Below are positions 24,977 through 34,182 of a stretch of 64,000 nucleotides of DNA, piece after piece; position 1 is the stretch's first letter, and each line of letters starts with the position of its first letter. The translations under genes were made by a program, and so were the position numbers. Where the stretch lies: assembly GCA_944325595.1 (NCBI GenBank), contig CALVAQ010000001.1, positions 25,380-89,379 of the forward strand. Direction: 5' to 3'. The notes below the pieces were generated by a model. The model was given only the letters and a program-made list of their open reading frames with translations, ran no database searches and was not told the origin of the DNA. The stretch is from Candidatus Gastranaerophilales bacterium (lineage in GTDB: Bacteria > Cyanobacteriota > Vampirovibrionia > Gastranaerophilales > Gastranaerophilaceae).

Positions 24977-26290
24977 TTATTTTAATATTCCGAAAATGAG
25001 TTTTATTGCCGTAAATCCATCCGAAAAAAGCTCCGACAGGCTTCTTTTTGTAAAAAAGTATTTTGCAAATTTTCTGAATTTTTCTTTTTTGGGCTGCCCG
25101 TCCGTTGTGGTAAAGATGTTGAAAAACTCGTTAATTCTTGAAGGATAATACCCGAGAAAAGAAGCTGAGCGCTTTGTTAAAGACGGAACAACATCTTTGT
25201 AAGTAATCAAATCTTTTAGAATAAAGCTGTTTAACAATTTCTTTTTGTAAAGACAAAGACTGTTTGAAGTAAAATCATTGTTTTCAAACGCTTCCAGAGC
25301 GGTTTCTCCGGCATATTTTCCGCTAATCATTGCAAAATTTGTTCCTTCAAAATGTACATTGTTTACAAGCATTGCCGCATCACCCGCAATCATAGCTCCG
25401 TCTGTATAGAGTGCGGGCATAGAGTTGTATCCACCTTCGGGAATCAAATGTGCGGAATACTCCGAGAGTTCTCCGCCTTCAATGAGTTTTGATACATAAG
25501 GGTGAGATTTTAGCGTATCCAGCAATTCATACGGTTTGAGCTTTTTGTTTTTTAAATCTTCAAGAGAAACACCAAGTCCCACCGCAACGGAAGATTTGTT
25601 TGTATAAATAAAACCGAGTCCGAACATTCCGGCAAAAGGTCCGCCGACAAGTTCTATTGCTGCGCCCTGATTTTCTTGAAGGGCAAAACGTTTTTCGATA
25701 GTTTCCCGAGGAAGTTTTATAACTTCTTTTACTCCCAGAACAACATTGCCGGGTTTCATTTTTTCACGAAGACCGAGTTGTTTTGCAAGAAGCGAGTTCA
25801 CGCCGTCGGCAATAATAACAATATCCGCATAATAATCTTCTATATCCGTTGTTATTCCGACAACTTTTCCTTTTTCAACAATCAAATTGTTTACAAGGGT
25901 CTGCGGTGCAAAATAGACACCTTCTTTCACAGCCTGTTCTACACACCATCTGTCCCAATCCGCTCTGATTGCAACAAACGAACTTTTTTCGTTTTGAGGA
26001 TTTCTATAGCTGATTTCAGTAGAGTCTTCTCCGTCAGAAAGCAGAACATAGCTGTGTCTTTCTACAAAACGCTCTATAGGTGCACTCTGTTCAAAATCGG
26101 GAAAAATTTCTTTTGCGGCGTGGGAGTATATAACACCGCCATACATATTTTTTGAACCGGCGAATGTTCCCCTTTCAACCAGCACAACTTTTTTTCCGCC
26201 CCGTGCAACCGTAATTGCCGCACTGACACCCGCCGGTCCGGCACCTACTACTATCACATCAACTTTGTTCTGTTTGTTATTTTCTGTCAT
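24977..26290 (-). CDS. fixC: FixC / ETF-quinone oxidoreductase-like flavoprotein
   Basis: FixC is an FAD enzyme that takes electrons from electron-transfer flavoprotein, in some organisms as part of the bifurcating FixABCX complex. The 437-residue product has the N-terminal FAD fold (DVIVVGAGPAGVSAAITVARGG in pieces), YADIVIIADGVNSLLAKQLG, and GDAAMLVNNVHFEGTNFAM near the C-terminus. GGGAT precedes the ATG. Without FixAB in view one cannot say whether it bifurcates or only reduces quinone. Confidence 0.92.
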   Translation of the reverse strand: MTENNKQNKVDVIVVGAGPAGVSAAITVARGGKKVVLVERGTFAGSKNMYGGVIYSHAAKEIFPDFEQSAPIERFVERHSYVLLSDGEDSTEISYRNPQNEKSSFVAIRADWDRWCVEQAVKEGVYFAPQTLVNNLIVEKGKVVGITTDIEDYYADIVIIADGVNSLLAKQLGLREKMKPGNVVLGVKEVIKLPRETIEKRFALQENQGAAIELVGGPFAGMFGLGFIYTNKSSVAVGLGVSLEDLKNKKLKPYELLDTLKSHPYVSKLIEGGELSEYSAHLIPEGGYNSMPALYTDGAMIAGDAAMLVNNVHFEGTNFAMISGKYAGETALEAFENNDFTSNSLCLYKKKLLNSFILKDLITYKDVVPSLTKRSASFLGYYPSRINEFFNIFTTTDGQPKKEKFRKFAKYFFTKRSLSELFSDGFTAIKLIFGILK

Positions 26291-26332
26291 AAATTTTATC
26301 CCGTACGTTTGTATAAACTATGATAGCATTTG

Positions 26333-28966
26333 TTACCGGAAATTTGTCAAAAATTTCTGCGGGGCAACTATTACCGTAACATACGGAGCATCAAAATATT
26401 TGTTTGCCGTTTTGATTACATCTGAGGCGGTAACATTCTGAATTAATTCAGGAAACTCGTTTATGTAATCAATACCTCTTGAGCAAACCTCAAACCAGCC
26501 GAGAGTAGAGGCTTTTTCCATGTTTGTTTCTTGCGAAAGTACAAAGTTTCCGAGGATTTTATCTTTTGCCTCCTGAAGTTCTTTGTCTGAGACAAATTCT
26601 TTTTTGAGGAGGTTAATTTGTTTTAAAAGCTCTTGTTTGGAATGAAGCGCTGTTTGCGGGTTTGTACCGATATAAACCGCAAAAACGCCCTGATTTATAT
26701 TCGGAAGGAAAGTTGAACCCACCTGATAAGCAAGACCCTGTTCCCCTCTGAGGCTGCTAAACAGTCTGGAACTCATACCGGAGCCCAGAAGCGAGTCAAT
26801 AACCTGCAGTGCGGCAAGGTCTTTTTTGTCTTTTTCAGTTATACCGTCTGTAAGCCAGCCGAGAACAATCCATGCGGCTTCCGAATCCTTTGCCGTTTTG
26901 ACGATTTTGTTTTTGCAAAGCGGTTTAAAGGCGTTTTGATACTGTGAATATTCAAATTTCTTTGCACCGCAGTCTTTTTTGTCATAAAAAATATTTGTTA
27001 TTTGCTCGATTACGGCATTGTCATCCACATTCCCGTTGATTGAAACAACCAGATTTTGCGGACAGAAAATACTGTTATAAAAACCAAGCAGGTCTTCTCT
27101 TTTTATGGTTGGAATAGTTTTTTCCATAATTTTTCCAGTAATTCCGTACGGTGTATTTTCCCATATTGAGGTTTTAAAGTCTTCAAAAGCCACGCTTGAA
27201 GGAATATCACGATTTTTTTGGATTGCATATATTTTTTCAGTTTTAATTCTTTCAATTTCCTGAGCATCAAAAGATGCGTTGTTCACTACTTCATTCAACA
27301 GTTCAAATGTCAGCGGAAGGTTGTTTTTTGTCGTCTTAACGGAAATTGAAAAATAGTCAGAACCCTGCGCCGGCACTATTTTTATACCGTTTTGTTCCAT
27401 AATCTGAGACAAATCAAGGGCAGAATATTTTTTTGTACCCTTCATCATTGCCGATGCCGCTACGGAGCCTGTTCCGTATTTTTTTTCAAGAAAATTACCG
27501 CCTTTTGCATAAATCTGTATAGCAACAATATCGTTGAGATTGTTGTGGTTTATGATTAGATTTGTATTATTTGGGAGTTTATATTGAGTGATGTTTTTGT
27601 CTTTTTTGAGTACAACCGGAGGTTTTTTTTCAATGCTGCCGATTTTTTTAACGTTTTCTTCAGGCATATCTTGCGGAAGCATAACTGAAATCACAGCCCT
27701 GTCAGGGTTTAGATATTTTTTTGCGACCCTTACAATATCTGATTTTGTAACTTTTTTTATGTTAGAAATATATTCGTCATAGAATTTTGTATCACCGTAT
27801 ACAAGTGTAGTATAGCCGAGTTCATTGGCAATGTTTGATGTGGATTCTCTGGCATAAAATGTATCTCTTTCTATTATGCTTTTTGCAATATTAATGTCCT
27901 GTTCGTCAAAGTTTCCGTTTGAAACTTTTTGGATTTCAGAGAATATTGCTTTTTTGAGTTTGTCTTTGTTTGCGGGAATAAAATTTGCCCTGACAAAAAG
28001 AATACTGTCGTCTTTCATTGAAGCATGACCGGCAGAAATACTGTATGCAAGTTGTTTTTGTTCTTTGACGGACTGATAGAGTTTTGATGTACGGCCGTCG
28101 CCGAGAAGAACAGACAAAACATCCAGAGCATAGCCGTCGTTTCTGTTTTCCTGCGGAACACCTCTGAATCCAATCATCATATAGCCTGTTTTTACATTGC
28201 CTTTATCATCAATTTCTATTTGTTTTGTAATCGGTTTATCCGACTTATAATCAGGATTTTTGCAGTTTTTTGCTTCTTTTTTATTAAAGTTTTGTTTTAT
28301 AAGATTCAATGCGCTCTGAGTATCGACATCACCCACAACAACGGTAATCATATTTGACGGGTTGTACCATGTATTGTAAAACTCCATGATTTCATCACGT
28401 GAAATGTTTTCTATGATATTTTTTTTGCCTATTACATTTCTTTTGTACGGATGATTTGTATAGAAAGCGCCAATCATGTTTTCATACAGTTTGTTTTCAG
28501 GATCATCAAGAGTCTTTGAGATTTCTTCAAGAACAACTTTTCTCTCTTTTTCAAGTTCTTTTCTGGGAACAAGAGGATTCATAAGCATATCTGCATGCAA
28601 ATCTATTGCCGTTTGAAAATCCTTTGAAGGCAGAGTTATGTAATAATGTGTAAAATCTTTGCTGGTAGCGGCATTTGTCTGTGCACCTTTTGCTTCAAGT
28701 ATCCTGTCAAATTCACCGGTAGGATGTTTTGTTGTACCTTTAAAAAACAGATGCTCCAAAAAATGTGCAACACCGTTGTTGGTATCATTTTCGTTTATTG
28801 AACCGGTTTTTATCCAGGTATCTATTGTGACAATCGGGTTGTCGTGCACTTCTTTTATGATAACAGTCTGCCCGTTATCCAGTTTGCTAACTGAAAAATC
28901 CTGTGCAAAAACATTGTTAACGGTTAAAAATATTAAGCAAAAAATAAAAAATCCAAATTTTTTCAT
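26333..28966 (-). CDS. Two-domain M16 family zinc peptidase, exported
   Basis: The 877-residue protein has a signal peptide (FFIFCLIFLTVNNVFA) and two M16 halves. The first carries the inverted zinc motif HFLEH (68-72) and the downstream acidic helix KVVLEEISKTLDDPEN that gives the third ligand. The second half (from about residue 455) lacks HxxEH and is the usual inactive partner with the R/Y-type substrate-binding region (GSGMSSRLFSSLRGEQGLAYQV in pieces). It is a periplasmic pitrilysin-type peptidase fused as a full-length monomer. A TATAAT box and AGGA precede the ATG. It is transcribed divergently from the hybrid-cluster-protein homologue. Confidence 0.93.
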   Translation of the reverse strand: MKKFGFFIFCLIFLTVNNVFAQDFSVSKLDNGQTVIIKEVHDNPIVTIDTWIKTGSINENDTNNGVAHFLEHLFFKGTTKHPTGEFDRILEAKGAQTNAATSKDFTHYYITLPSKDFQTAIDLHADMLMNPLVPRKELEKERKVVLEEISKTLDDPENKLYENMIGAFYTNHPYKRNVIGKKNIIENISRDEIMEFYNTWYNPSNMITVVVGDVDTQSALNLIKQNFNKKEAKNCKNPDYKSDKPITKQIEIDDKGNVKTGYMMIGFRGVPQENRNDGYALDVLSVLLGDGRTSKLYQSVKEQKQLAYSISAGHASMKDDSILFVRANFIPANKDKLKKAIFSEIQKVSNGNFDEQDINIAKSIIERDTFYARESTSNIANELGYTTLVYGDTKFYDEYISNIKKVTKSDIVRVAKKYLNPDRAVISVMLPQDMPEENVKKIGSIEKKPPVVLKKDKNITQYKLPNNTNLIINHNNLNDIVAIQIYAKGGNFLEKKYGTGSVAASAMMKGTKKYSALDLSQIMEQNGIKIVPAQGSDYFSISVKTTKNNLPLTFELLNEVVNNASFDAQEIERIKTEKIYAIQKNRDIPSSVAFEDFKTSIWENTPYGITGKIMEKTIPTIKREDLLGFYNSIFCPQNLVVSINGNVDDNAVIEQITNIFYDKKDCGAKKFEYSQYQNAFKPLCKNKIVKTAKDSEAAWIVLGWLTDGITEKDKKDLAALQVIDSLLGSGMSSRLFSSLRGEQGLAYQVGSTFLPNINQGVFAVYIGTNPQTALHSKQELLKQINLLKKEFVSDKELQEAKDKILGNFVLSQETNMEKASTLGWFEVCSRGIDYINEFPELIQNVTASDVIKTANKYFDAPYVTVIVAPQKFLTNFR

Positions 28967-29099
28967 AATAATAAATCCTCAAATCCGGTGATACAAAATT
29001 ATACTATATATTTGAATATTCACGCATAATCTTTAAGCGGAAAAAACGGTTTATTTGTTTATTGCTCTTTTGGTCAATGGTTTCGCTCAAAAGTTTGTA

Positions 29100-29105
29100 T
29101 AAAAT
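29100..29105 (+). promoter_or_regulatory. -10 element of a leaderless gene
   Basis: TAAAAT lies six bases (GCAGAT) before the ATG at 29112 of the hybrid-cluster-protein homologue. No ribosome binding site is present. Immediately upstream the sequence reads GTA, which extends the match towards TATAAA. Confidence 0.6.
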
Positions 29106-29111
29106 GCAGAT

Positions 29112-30743
29112 ATGTCAAATCAGTTTGAAAATTACAAAGACCCTGATTTCGGGGGAATATACAACGGAAAACTTTCATCCAGCCAGTGTGCAATAGAGGG
29201 GTTTTGCAGTGTAGACCCTATTGTATATTCTCTGCTCGAGGTTCTTTTGTATGAACTCAAACTACTCACATATTATTATGTAAAAATGCAGGAGCTTGGT
29301 TATGAAAACCGTAAACTAAAAGACAGAATAATAAGTTACCTGTCTTTAATTATTGCCGGGTACGAGTTTGACAGAAATGAGTTTCAAAAGGCGCTGTCAG
29401 AAATTCATCGTGACAAAGAAGAAGCAAAAAATTCGTTCATCAAAGTGTGTGAACAAAAAAACATAGACTGTCAGATTTTGAAATCAAACATAAAGTTTGA
29501 AAAATTTGACCTGAATTCGCTTGTCAATCAAGGTGAACAACAGGCAATAAACCGCAATAAATCCGTTAATTCGGACACAAAAAACCTGTATGAAATTATT
29601 ATGAACATAATAAAAAGCGCCAGTATCCGTCTTATTGAACTAAAAAGTTATACAAAAGACTATCTTCCGGAAGAAGATTCCATTTTAAAGCTGTTTAACA
29701 ATCTCAATTTTTCAACAATGACGGAACAAAAACTCATTAAAAAAATAAACGATTTTGCAAAAGTAAATTATGATATTCACAAAAAGCTTCATCAAAAAAA
29801 AGAAGAATATTTTGGAAAAATAGATTTGCATAAAGTCACTATCGGGGTCAAAAAGGGTAAATCCATTCTTGCTTCCGGACAAAACCTCAAGGATTTTGAA
29901 AATTTGCTTGAGGCAACAAAAGATACCGGCATCAATGTTTATACTCACAACGGATTGATTGTTGCTCATGCATATCCCAAATTTGCGCAGTACAAAAATC
30001 TTGCAGGACATTTTCAATTGTCACCGGACAGTGTACAGTTTGATTTTGCTTCTTTTAAAGGTCCGGTTCTTGTAATCCGAAACTTTCAATACCTTCTGGA
30101 CAAGTTATATCGTGGTCGTTTGTTTACAACAAACATCATTGCCGGCAAAGGTATGACAAAAATAGAAAACAATGATTTTTCTTCACTGATAGATTATGCG
30201 GAAAAATCAAACGGTTTTGAGCACGACCATCTGATAACGGAGGTGAAAGTAGGTTATCGGGAAGAAGAAATCATGGAAAAAATCAACAATCTGACAGAAA
30301 GAATTAAAAACAAAGAGATAAAACATCTGCTGGTTGTAGGTTTGCTAAATCATACAACAGGGCATTCTTCTTATTTCAGCGAACTTGAAAAAAACCTTCC
30401 GGAAGACTTTTTTGTCATATCAACAATCATGCCGTCAACAAAAAAGAATATTCTTTATTTTGACTCTTTCTTTAACTCTTCATTGATATACAAAATTCTT
30501 GCACACATAAAAACACAAACTGATTTTGAAAAATTTCCGGTCAGTGTATTTATTACAACCTGCAATCTTCACACCCTGTCTCATATTTTCAATCTAAAAT
30601 ATCTCGGGATAAAAAACATTTTTCTTCCCGAATGCGGTTCAAACACAATAACACCGCAGATGGCAAAGTTTTTAAAAACAAAATTCGGCTTCAAGCAGGT
30701 ATCACAAAAACCGGAAAATGATTTGTCTGCAATTAATTCTTAA
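29112..30743 (+). CDS. Hybrid cluster protein (prismane) homologue lacking cluster ligands
   Basis: The 543-residue protein aligns along its length with hybrid cluster protein (HCP, hydroxylamine reductase / NO reductase): ILASGQNLKDFENLLEATK, DTGINVYTHNGLIVAHAYP, FKGPVLVIRN, YFSELEKNLPEDF and YLGIKNIFLPEC all have clear HCP counterparts. Yet every residue that binds the 4Fe-2S-2O hybrid cluster appears replaced: His to Gln257, Glu to Gly281, Cys to Phe325, persulfide Cys to Leu412, Cys to Met440, Cys to Phe about 453-454, Glu to Asn about 485. Of the N-terminal cluster cysteines only C26 and C32 (C-x5-C) remain. The frame is intact, so this looks like a maintained non-redox derivative rather than a pseudogene. 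It has a leaderless start and overlaps the end of the convergent methyltransferase by 11 bases. Confidence 0.75.
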   Translation: MSNQFENYKDPDFGGIYNGKLSSSQCAIEGFCSVDPIVYSLLEVLLYELKLLTYYYVKMQELGYENRKLKDRIISYLSLIIAGYEFDRNEFQKALSEIHRDKEEAKNSFIKVCEQKNIDCQILKSNIKFEKFDLNSLVNQGEQQAINRNKSVNSDTKNLYEIIMNIIKSASIRLIELKSYTKDYLPEEDSILKLFNNLNFSTMTEQKLIKKINDFAKVNYDIHKKLHQKKEEYFGKIDLHKVTIGVKKGKSILASGQNLKDFENLLEATKDTGINVYTHNGLIVAHAYPKFAQYKNLAGHFQLSPDSVQFDFASFKGPVLVIRNFQYLLDKLYRGRLFTTNIIAGKGMTKIENNDFSSLIDYAEKSNGFEHDHLITEVKVGYREEEIMEKINNLTERIKNKEIKHLLVVGLLNHTTGHSSYFSELEKNLPEDFFVISTIMPSTKKNILYFDSFFNSSLIYKILAHIKTQTDFEKFPVSVFITTCNLHTLSHIFNLKYLGIKNIFLPECGSNTITPQMAKFLKTKFGFKQVSQKPENDLSAINS

Positions 30744-32124
30744 AACTGTCATCTTTTTCCAGCCAGGCAACGGATTCAATATGATAAGAATGGCAGAACA
30801 TATCCACAGGCTGAATGTATTTTGTTAAAAATCCGTTTTCGTGCAGATATTTCAAATCTCTGGCAAGTGTGGAAGGATTGCAGGAAACATAAATTACCGC
30901 TTTATTTGCCAGTTTAATTGCAAAATCCAGAGAGTCTTTTTCACAGCCTTTTCTTGGCGGGTCCAGCAAAACTACATCAAATTTTTCATTTTTGCCGACA
31001 AGTTCTCCAAAAATCTTTTTTGCATCTCCGTTAAGCGCTGTCAGGTTTGTTATATTGTTCAGTTTTACGTTTTCTGCCGCATCTTTTGTTGCCGAAGAAG
31101 CTTCCTCTACGGAAATAACTTCTTTTGCAATATCAGCAAGCCATATTCCGAAACTTGATACACCGGAATATGCATCCAGAATGCGTGGAGCCGGATAATT
31201 TTCTTTTACAATATTTTTCACTGTATCAAAAATATTTTTTGCAGAACCGATGTTAATCTGGAAAAAACTGTTTGCCGAAATTTTGTATACTTTGTCGTCT
31301 ATTTTTTCCGTTACAAAATTTTGTCCGTCAATTTTTCTTGTATCCTGAGTCATGATGAGGTTTGAGCGTGATGTATTGTAATTTACAAGACATCCTTTCA
31401 CATGCGCAAATTCTTCCATAACTTTTTTAGACAGTTTTTTGAATTTTTCGTTTATTTTTGTATCGTTGATGACAAAAATAACAATACATTCATTCTCAGA
31501 GCCGCTGTAGCGAAAAACCAGATGTCTGAGTTCGCCTTTGCCTGTTTTTTCATTGTAGCCGGAAATTTCGAGTTCCTGTGCTGTTTTTCTGATAAATTCC
31601 GTAATTTTGTCTATAATTTTAGGCTGTATCGGACAGTATTTTATGTTTACAAGTTCGTGAGAACCTTTTTTGTAATAACCTGCAAGCAGTCTTTTTGAAA
31701 CTTTTGTCTGAGATACCGGATATTGGACTTTGTATCGGTATTCTCTTGTTAAAGGACTTTTGAGAACAGGTTTTACCTCAATCTCTTTTCCCGTAATTTT
31801 TTTGACAGTTTCAAAGACAATGTTTCTTTTCTGTTCAAGCTGAAAATCATAGTCGACATATTGCCAGCCGCAGCCGCCACATACGTTGTGAAGCGGACAG
31901 AAGGGTTTTGTTCTGTGGGAAGAGGGCTCAATTATTTCAACAATTTCTGCCTGAGCAAAATTTTTATTCGCTTTTTTTATACGGATTTTAAGTTTGTCTT
32001 CAGGGCAGCCGCCGTCTATAAAAATCGGATAGCCGTCAACTTTAGCAAGTGAAGAACCTTCGTAAACAAGTTTTTCTACTCTGACTTCAAGTTCGTCTGC
32101 GCCCTTAAAAACTCTTTGTGTCAT
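30733..32124 (-). CDS. rlmD: 23S rRNA (uracil-5-)-methyltransferase, RlmD type
   Basis: The 463-residue protein has an N-terminal TRAM RNA-binding domain (about 8-70), the iron-sulfur cysteines CPLHNVCGGCGWQ, a SAM-binding Rossmann core (ILDAYSGVSSFGIWLADIA in pieces) and the catalytic region DPPRKGCEKDSLDF followed by YVSCNPSTLARDL with the nucleophilic cysteine. These define the RumA/RlmD-RlmCD group that makes m5U in 23S rRNA; the exact position cannot be told from sequence. The ATG lies two bases after the stop of the glycosyltransferase gene, so the genes are coupled. Confidence 0.9.
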   Translation of the reverse strand: MTQRVFKGADELEVRVEKLVYEGSSLAKVDGYPIFIDGGCPEDKLKIRIKKANKNFAQAEIVEIIEPSSHRTKPFCPLHNVCGGCGWQYVDYDFQLEQKRNIVFETVKKITGKEIEVKPVLKSPLTREYRYKVQYPVSQTKVSKRLLAGYYKKGSHELVNIKYCPIQPKIIDKITEFIRKTAQELEISGYNEKTGKGELRHLVFRYSGSENECIVIFVINDTKINEKFKKLSKKVMEEFAHVKGCLVNYNTSRSNLIMTQDTRKIDGQNFVTEKIDDKVYKISANSFFQINIGSAKNIFDTVKNIVKENYPAPRILDAYSGVSSFGIWLADIAKEVISVEEASSATKDAAENVKLNNITNLTALNGDAKKIFGELVGKNEKFDVVLLDPPRKGCEKDSLDFAIKLANKAVIYVSCNPSTLARDLKYLHENGFLTKYIQPVDMFCHSYHIESVAWLEKDDSFKN

Positions 32125-32126
32125 AG

Positions 32127-33470
32127 TTACACCGCTGGAGTTTCTTCTTCCAAAATATCTTCAGGCAGGTCATTTTTGACAATTTTTGTCACGCCGTGCT
32201 GGGTTTTTCCCCAATCCATTGTCTTTTTGAAGAATATGATTTTAAACACAATGAATACAACTATCGGAAACCATACACAGCAAAGGAAAATACCGGTCTC
32301 TACAGCCTGTTTTACACTCTGCCATCTGGAAAGATGATTATATTTTCTAACACTGTATAAAAGTCCTATCGTAAAAAATCCGCACACTATAATTGACACC
32401 ATAAGTGAAGAAGATATGCAGTTCGGTGCTTCTTTTACGTATCTGAAAGCCTGAAAACAAATTTCTGAAATCATCCAGAAAGGCAGAATAAATTCCGTAA
32501 TATAAGCAATCATATCAATACTTACACGCAAAGACATGTCTTTTGAAAACAGAATACCCCAGAAGTGCTCAAGGTATCTTCTTATACTGCCTTCAACCCA
32601 TCTTCTTCTCTGTTTCAAAAGAGGGATGAATTTTACAACAGCCTCTTCATAAACACATACATCGGGGCAAAAACGTACGTCCCAGCCTTTTATGTGAAGT
32701 CTTGTGGACATATCAAGGTCATCTGTAATTGTATAATTATTCCAGCCGTGAATGTCCTCCAGAGCTTCTCTTTTGAGCAATTCTCCGTTGCCTCGTAATT
32801 CAACGGCGCCTTTTATGGAGCTTCTGCCGACCTGAAAATGAGTATCAAGGGCATATTCATTGTCCTGACAGCGTGTGAGGAAGTTTTCTTCTCTGTTGAT
32901 GATAACTTTTCTCGCCTGAACAGCGCCTACACTGTCTTTTTCAAGGTGAGGAACGAGTTTTGTTAAAAAGTCGGGGTTAACTCTTGCATCTGCATCAAAA
33001 ACAAGAATAGCTTCTCCTTTTGCCAGCGGTAATGCTTCGTTCAATACTGCCGATTTGCCGGGAAAAGCATCTTTTGCTCTGATTATTGCTTTGACTTTGT
33101 CATATTTTTGTTCGAGTTCATGGAGTTTTTCTGCAGTGTTATCTTCGCTTCTGTCATCAATGAGTATAATTTCAAACTTTTCATAGTCCATTGTCAGAAC
33201 GTTTTCAACTGTTTTTTCAATAACATCCTGTTCGTTGTGAGCGGGAATCATCACAGACACAAACGGTTTGTAGTTCCAATTGAGTTCTTCGGGTTTTTTT
33301 CTTTGTTTTATTTTCTGGTGTTTTAAAGCAACTTGCATATAAATGCAATACAAAGCCATAAAACCGCAGAGGAATAATATTGCCCAGAATGTAGACAGAT
33401 AGTTTTGGAATATAAACAAAAAGACCCACAAAAAAGTAATCAGAATGAGTAAAACTATTCTCTCTATCAA
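32127..33470 (-). CDS. Membrane glycosyltransferase family 2 (PgaC/BcsA-like)
   Basis: The protein has two N-terminal membrane helices, a cytoplasmic GT-A domain (about 60-300) with VMIPAHNEQDVI, IILIDDRSEDNT, LVFDADARVN, a TDDLDMSTRL segment and the processive QRRRW motif (QxxRW), and three or four C-terminal helices. It therefore belongs to the processive GT2 enzymes that make and extrude beta-linked polysaccharide such as poly-N-acetylglucosamine. No accessory genes are adjacent, so the product is unknown. Two TTG starts are possible: 33494 (455 residues) and 33470; the latter has GAGGA at good spacing. A TATAAT box lies just upstream of the first. Confidence 0.88.
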   Translation of the reverse strand: MIERIVLLILITFLWVFLFIFQNYLSTFWAILFLCGFMALYCIYMQVALKHQKIKQRKKPEELNWNYKPFVSVMIPAHNEQDVIEKTVENVLTMDYEKFEIILIDDRSEDNTAEKLHELEQKYDKVKAIIRAKDAFPGKSAVLNEALPLAKGEAILVFDADARVNPDFLTKLVPHLEKDSVGAVQARKVIINREENFLTRCQDNEYALDTHFQVGRSSIKGAVELRGNGELLKREALEDIHGWNNYTITDDLDMSTRLHIKGWDVRFCPDVCVYEEAVVKFIPLLKQRRRWVEGSIRRYLEHFWGILFSKDMSLRVSIDMIAYITEFILPFWMISEICFQAFRYVKEAPNCISSSLMVSIIVCGFFTIGLLYSVRKYNHLSRWQSVKQAVETGIFLCCVWFPIVVFIVFKIIFFKKTMDWGKTQHGVTKIVKNDLPEDILEEETPAV

Positions 33471-33583
33471 AACAGATTCCTCTAAATTCTCCAACAGCTA
33501 AAATTATACCAGAAAAAACAGTTAAATTTGTAACAATAATAAACAATTCATGACAAAATCGTAATATTTTTAATTTACAATTA

Positions 33584-33602
33584 TATAATTGTACATGTAC
33601 AA
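33584..33602 (+). promoter_or_regulatory. coaD promoter with palindromic operator-like site
   Basis: TATAAT at 33584-33589 is followed immediately by the perfect 14-base palindrome TTGTACATGTACAA (33589-33602), which would cover the transcription start. Such placement is typical of repressor sites. It lies about 55 bases before the coaD ATG and no regulator is assigned. Confidence 0.5.
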
Positions 33603-33654
33603 ATGTTAAAAAACAGTACACAGACTCAATACAGAAACAGGAAAACCGCCGAAA

Positions 33655-34146
33655 ATGGGAAAAACAGCAGTGTATCCGGGCAGTTTTGACCCGATAACCA
33701 AAGGACATCTTGATGTTTTGAAAAAAGCATCAAAAATGTTTGACAGGGTGATTATTGCTGTTTTGAAAAATGATGCAAAAAAAGGTTTTCTTCCTACAGA
33801 AGACAGGATTGCCCTGATAGAAGAAGCTTTGAAGGAAATGGAATTGCACAATGTCGAGGTGGACAGTTTTGACGGTCTGACTATCGAATATGCAAAACAT
33901 GTCGGGTCTGATATTCTTATCAGAGGCTTGAGAGCGGTTTCGGATTTTGAATACGAAATGCAGCTTTCTCAAACAAATAGTGCTCTGGCGCCTTCTTTGA
34001 CCACGGTATTTTTGATTACAAAACCAAAATACAACTTTATCTCTTCAAGTACGGTTAAAGAAATTGCAAAGTACGGCGGGGATATCTCAAAATTTGTTCC
34101 CGAAAGTGTGGTAAAATATTTCAATAAATTGAATAATCAAATATAA
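33655..34146 (+). CDS. coaD: Phosphopantetheine adenylyltransferase
   Basis: CoaD makes dephospho-CoA from 4'-phosphopantetheine and ATP, the penultimate step of CoA synthesis. The 163-residue length is standard. It has the nucleotidyltransferase motif YPGSFDPITKGHLDVL (the (H/T)xGH box as KGH), LIRGLRAVSDFEYEMQ and the C-terminal FISSSTVKEIAKYGGDIS. GGAAAACCGCCG precedes the ATG. It is followed 36 bases later by a coiled-coil gene in the same direction. Confidence 0.97.
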   Translation: MGKTAVYPGSFDPITKGHLDVLKKASKMFDRVIIAVLKNDAKKGFLPTEDRIALIEEALKEMELHNVEVDSFDGLTIEYAKHVGSDILIRGLRAVSDFEYEMQLSQTNSALAPSLTTVFLITKPKYNFISSSTVKEIAKYGGDISKFVPESVVKYFNKLNNQI

Positions 34147-34182
34147 TAAAATTAATAAAAAATCGAAAGGTAAAAATCAGTT

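Noticed and set aside
29112..30743. Calling the HCP homologue a pseudogene
   Set aside because: There is no frameshift or stop, many non-ligand blocks are conserved and a promoter is present, so decay is a poorer explanation than changed function.
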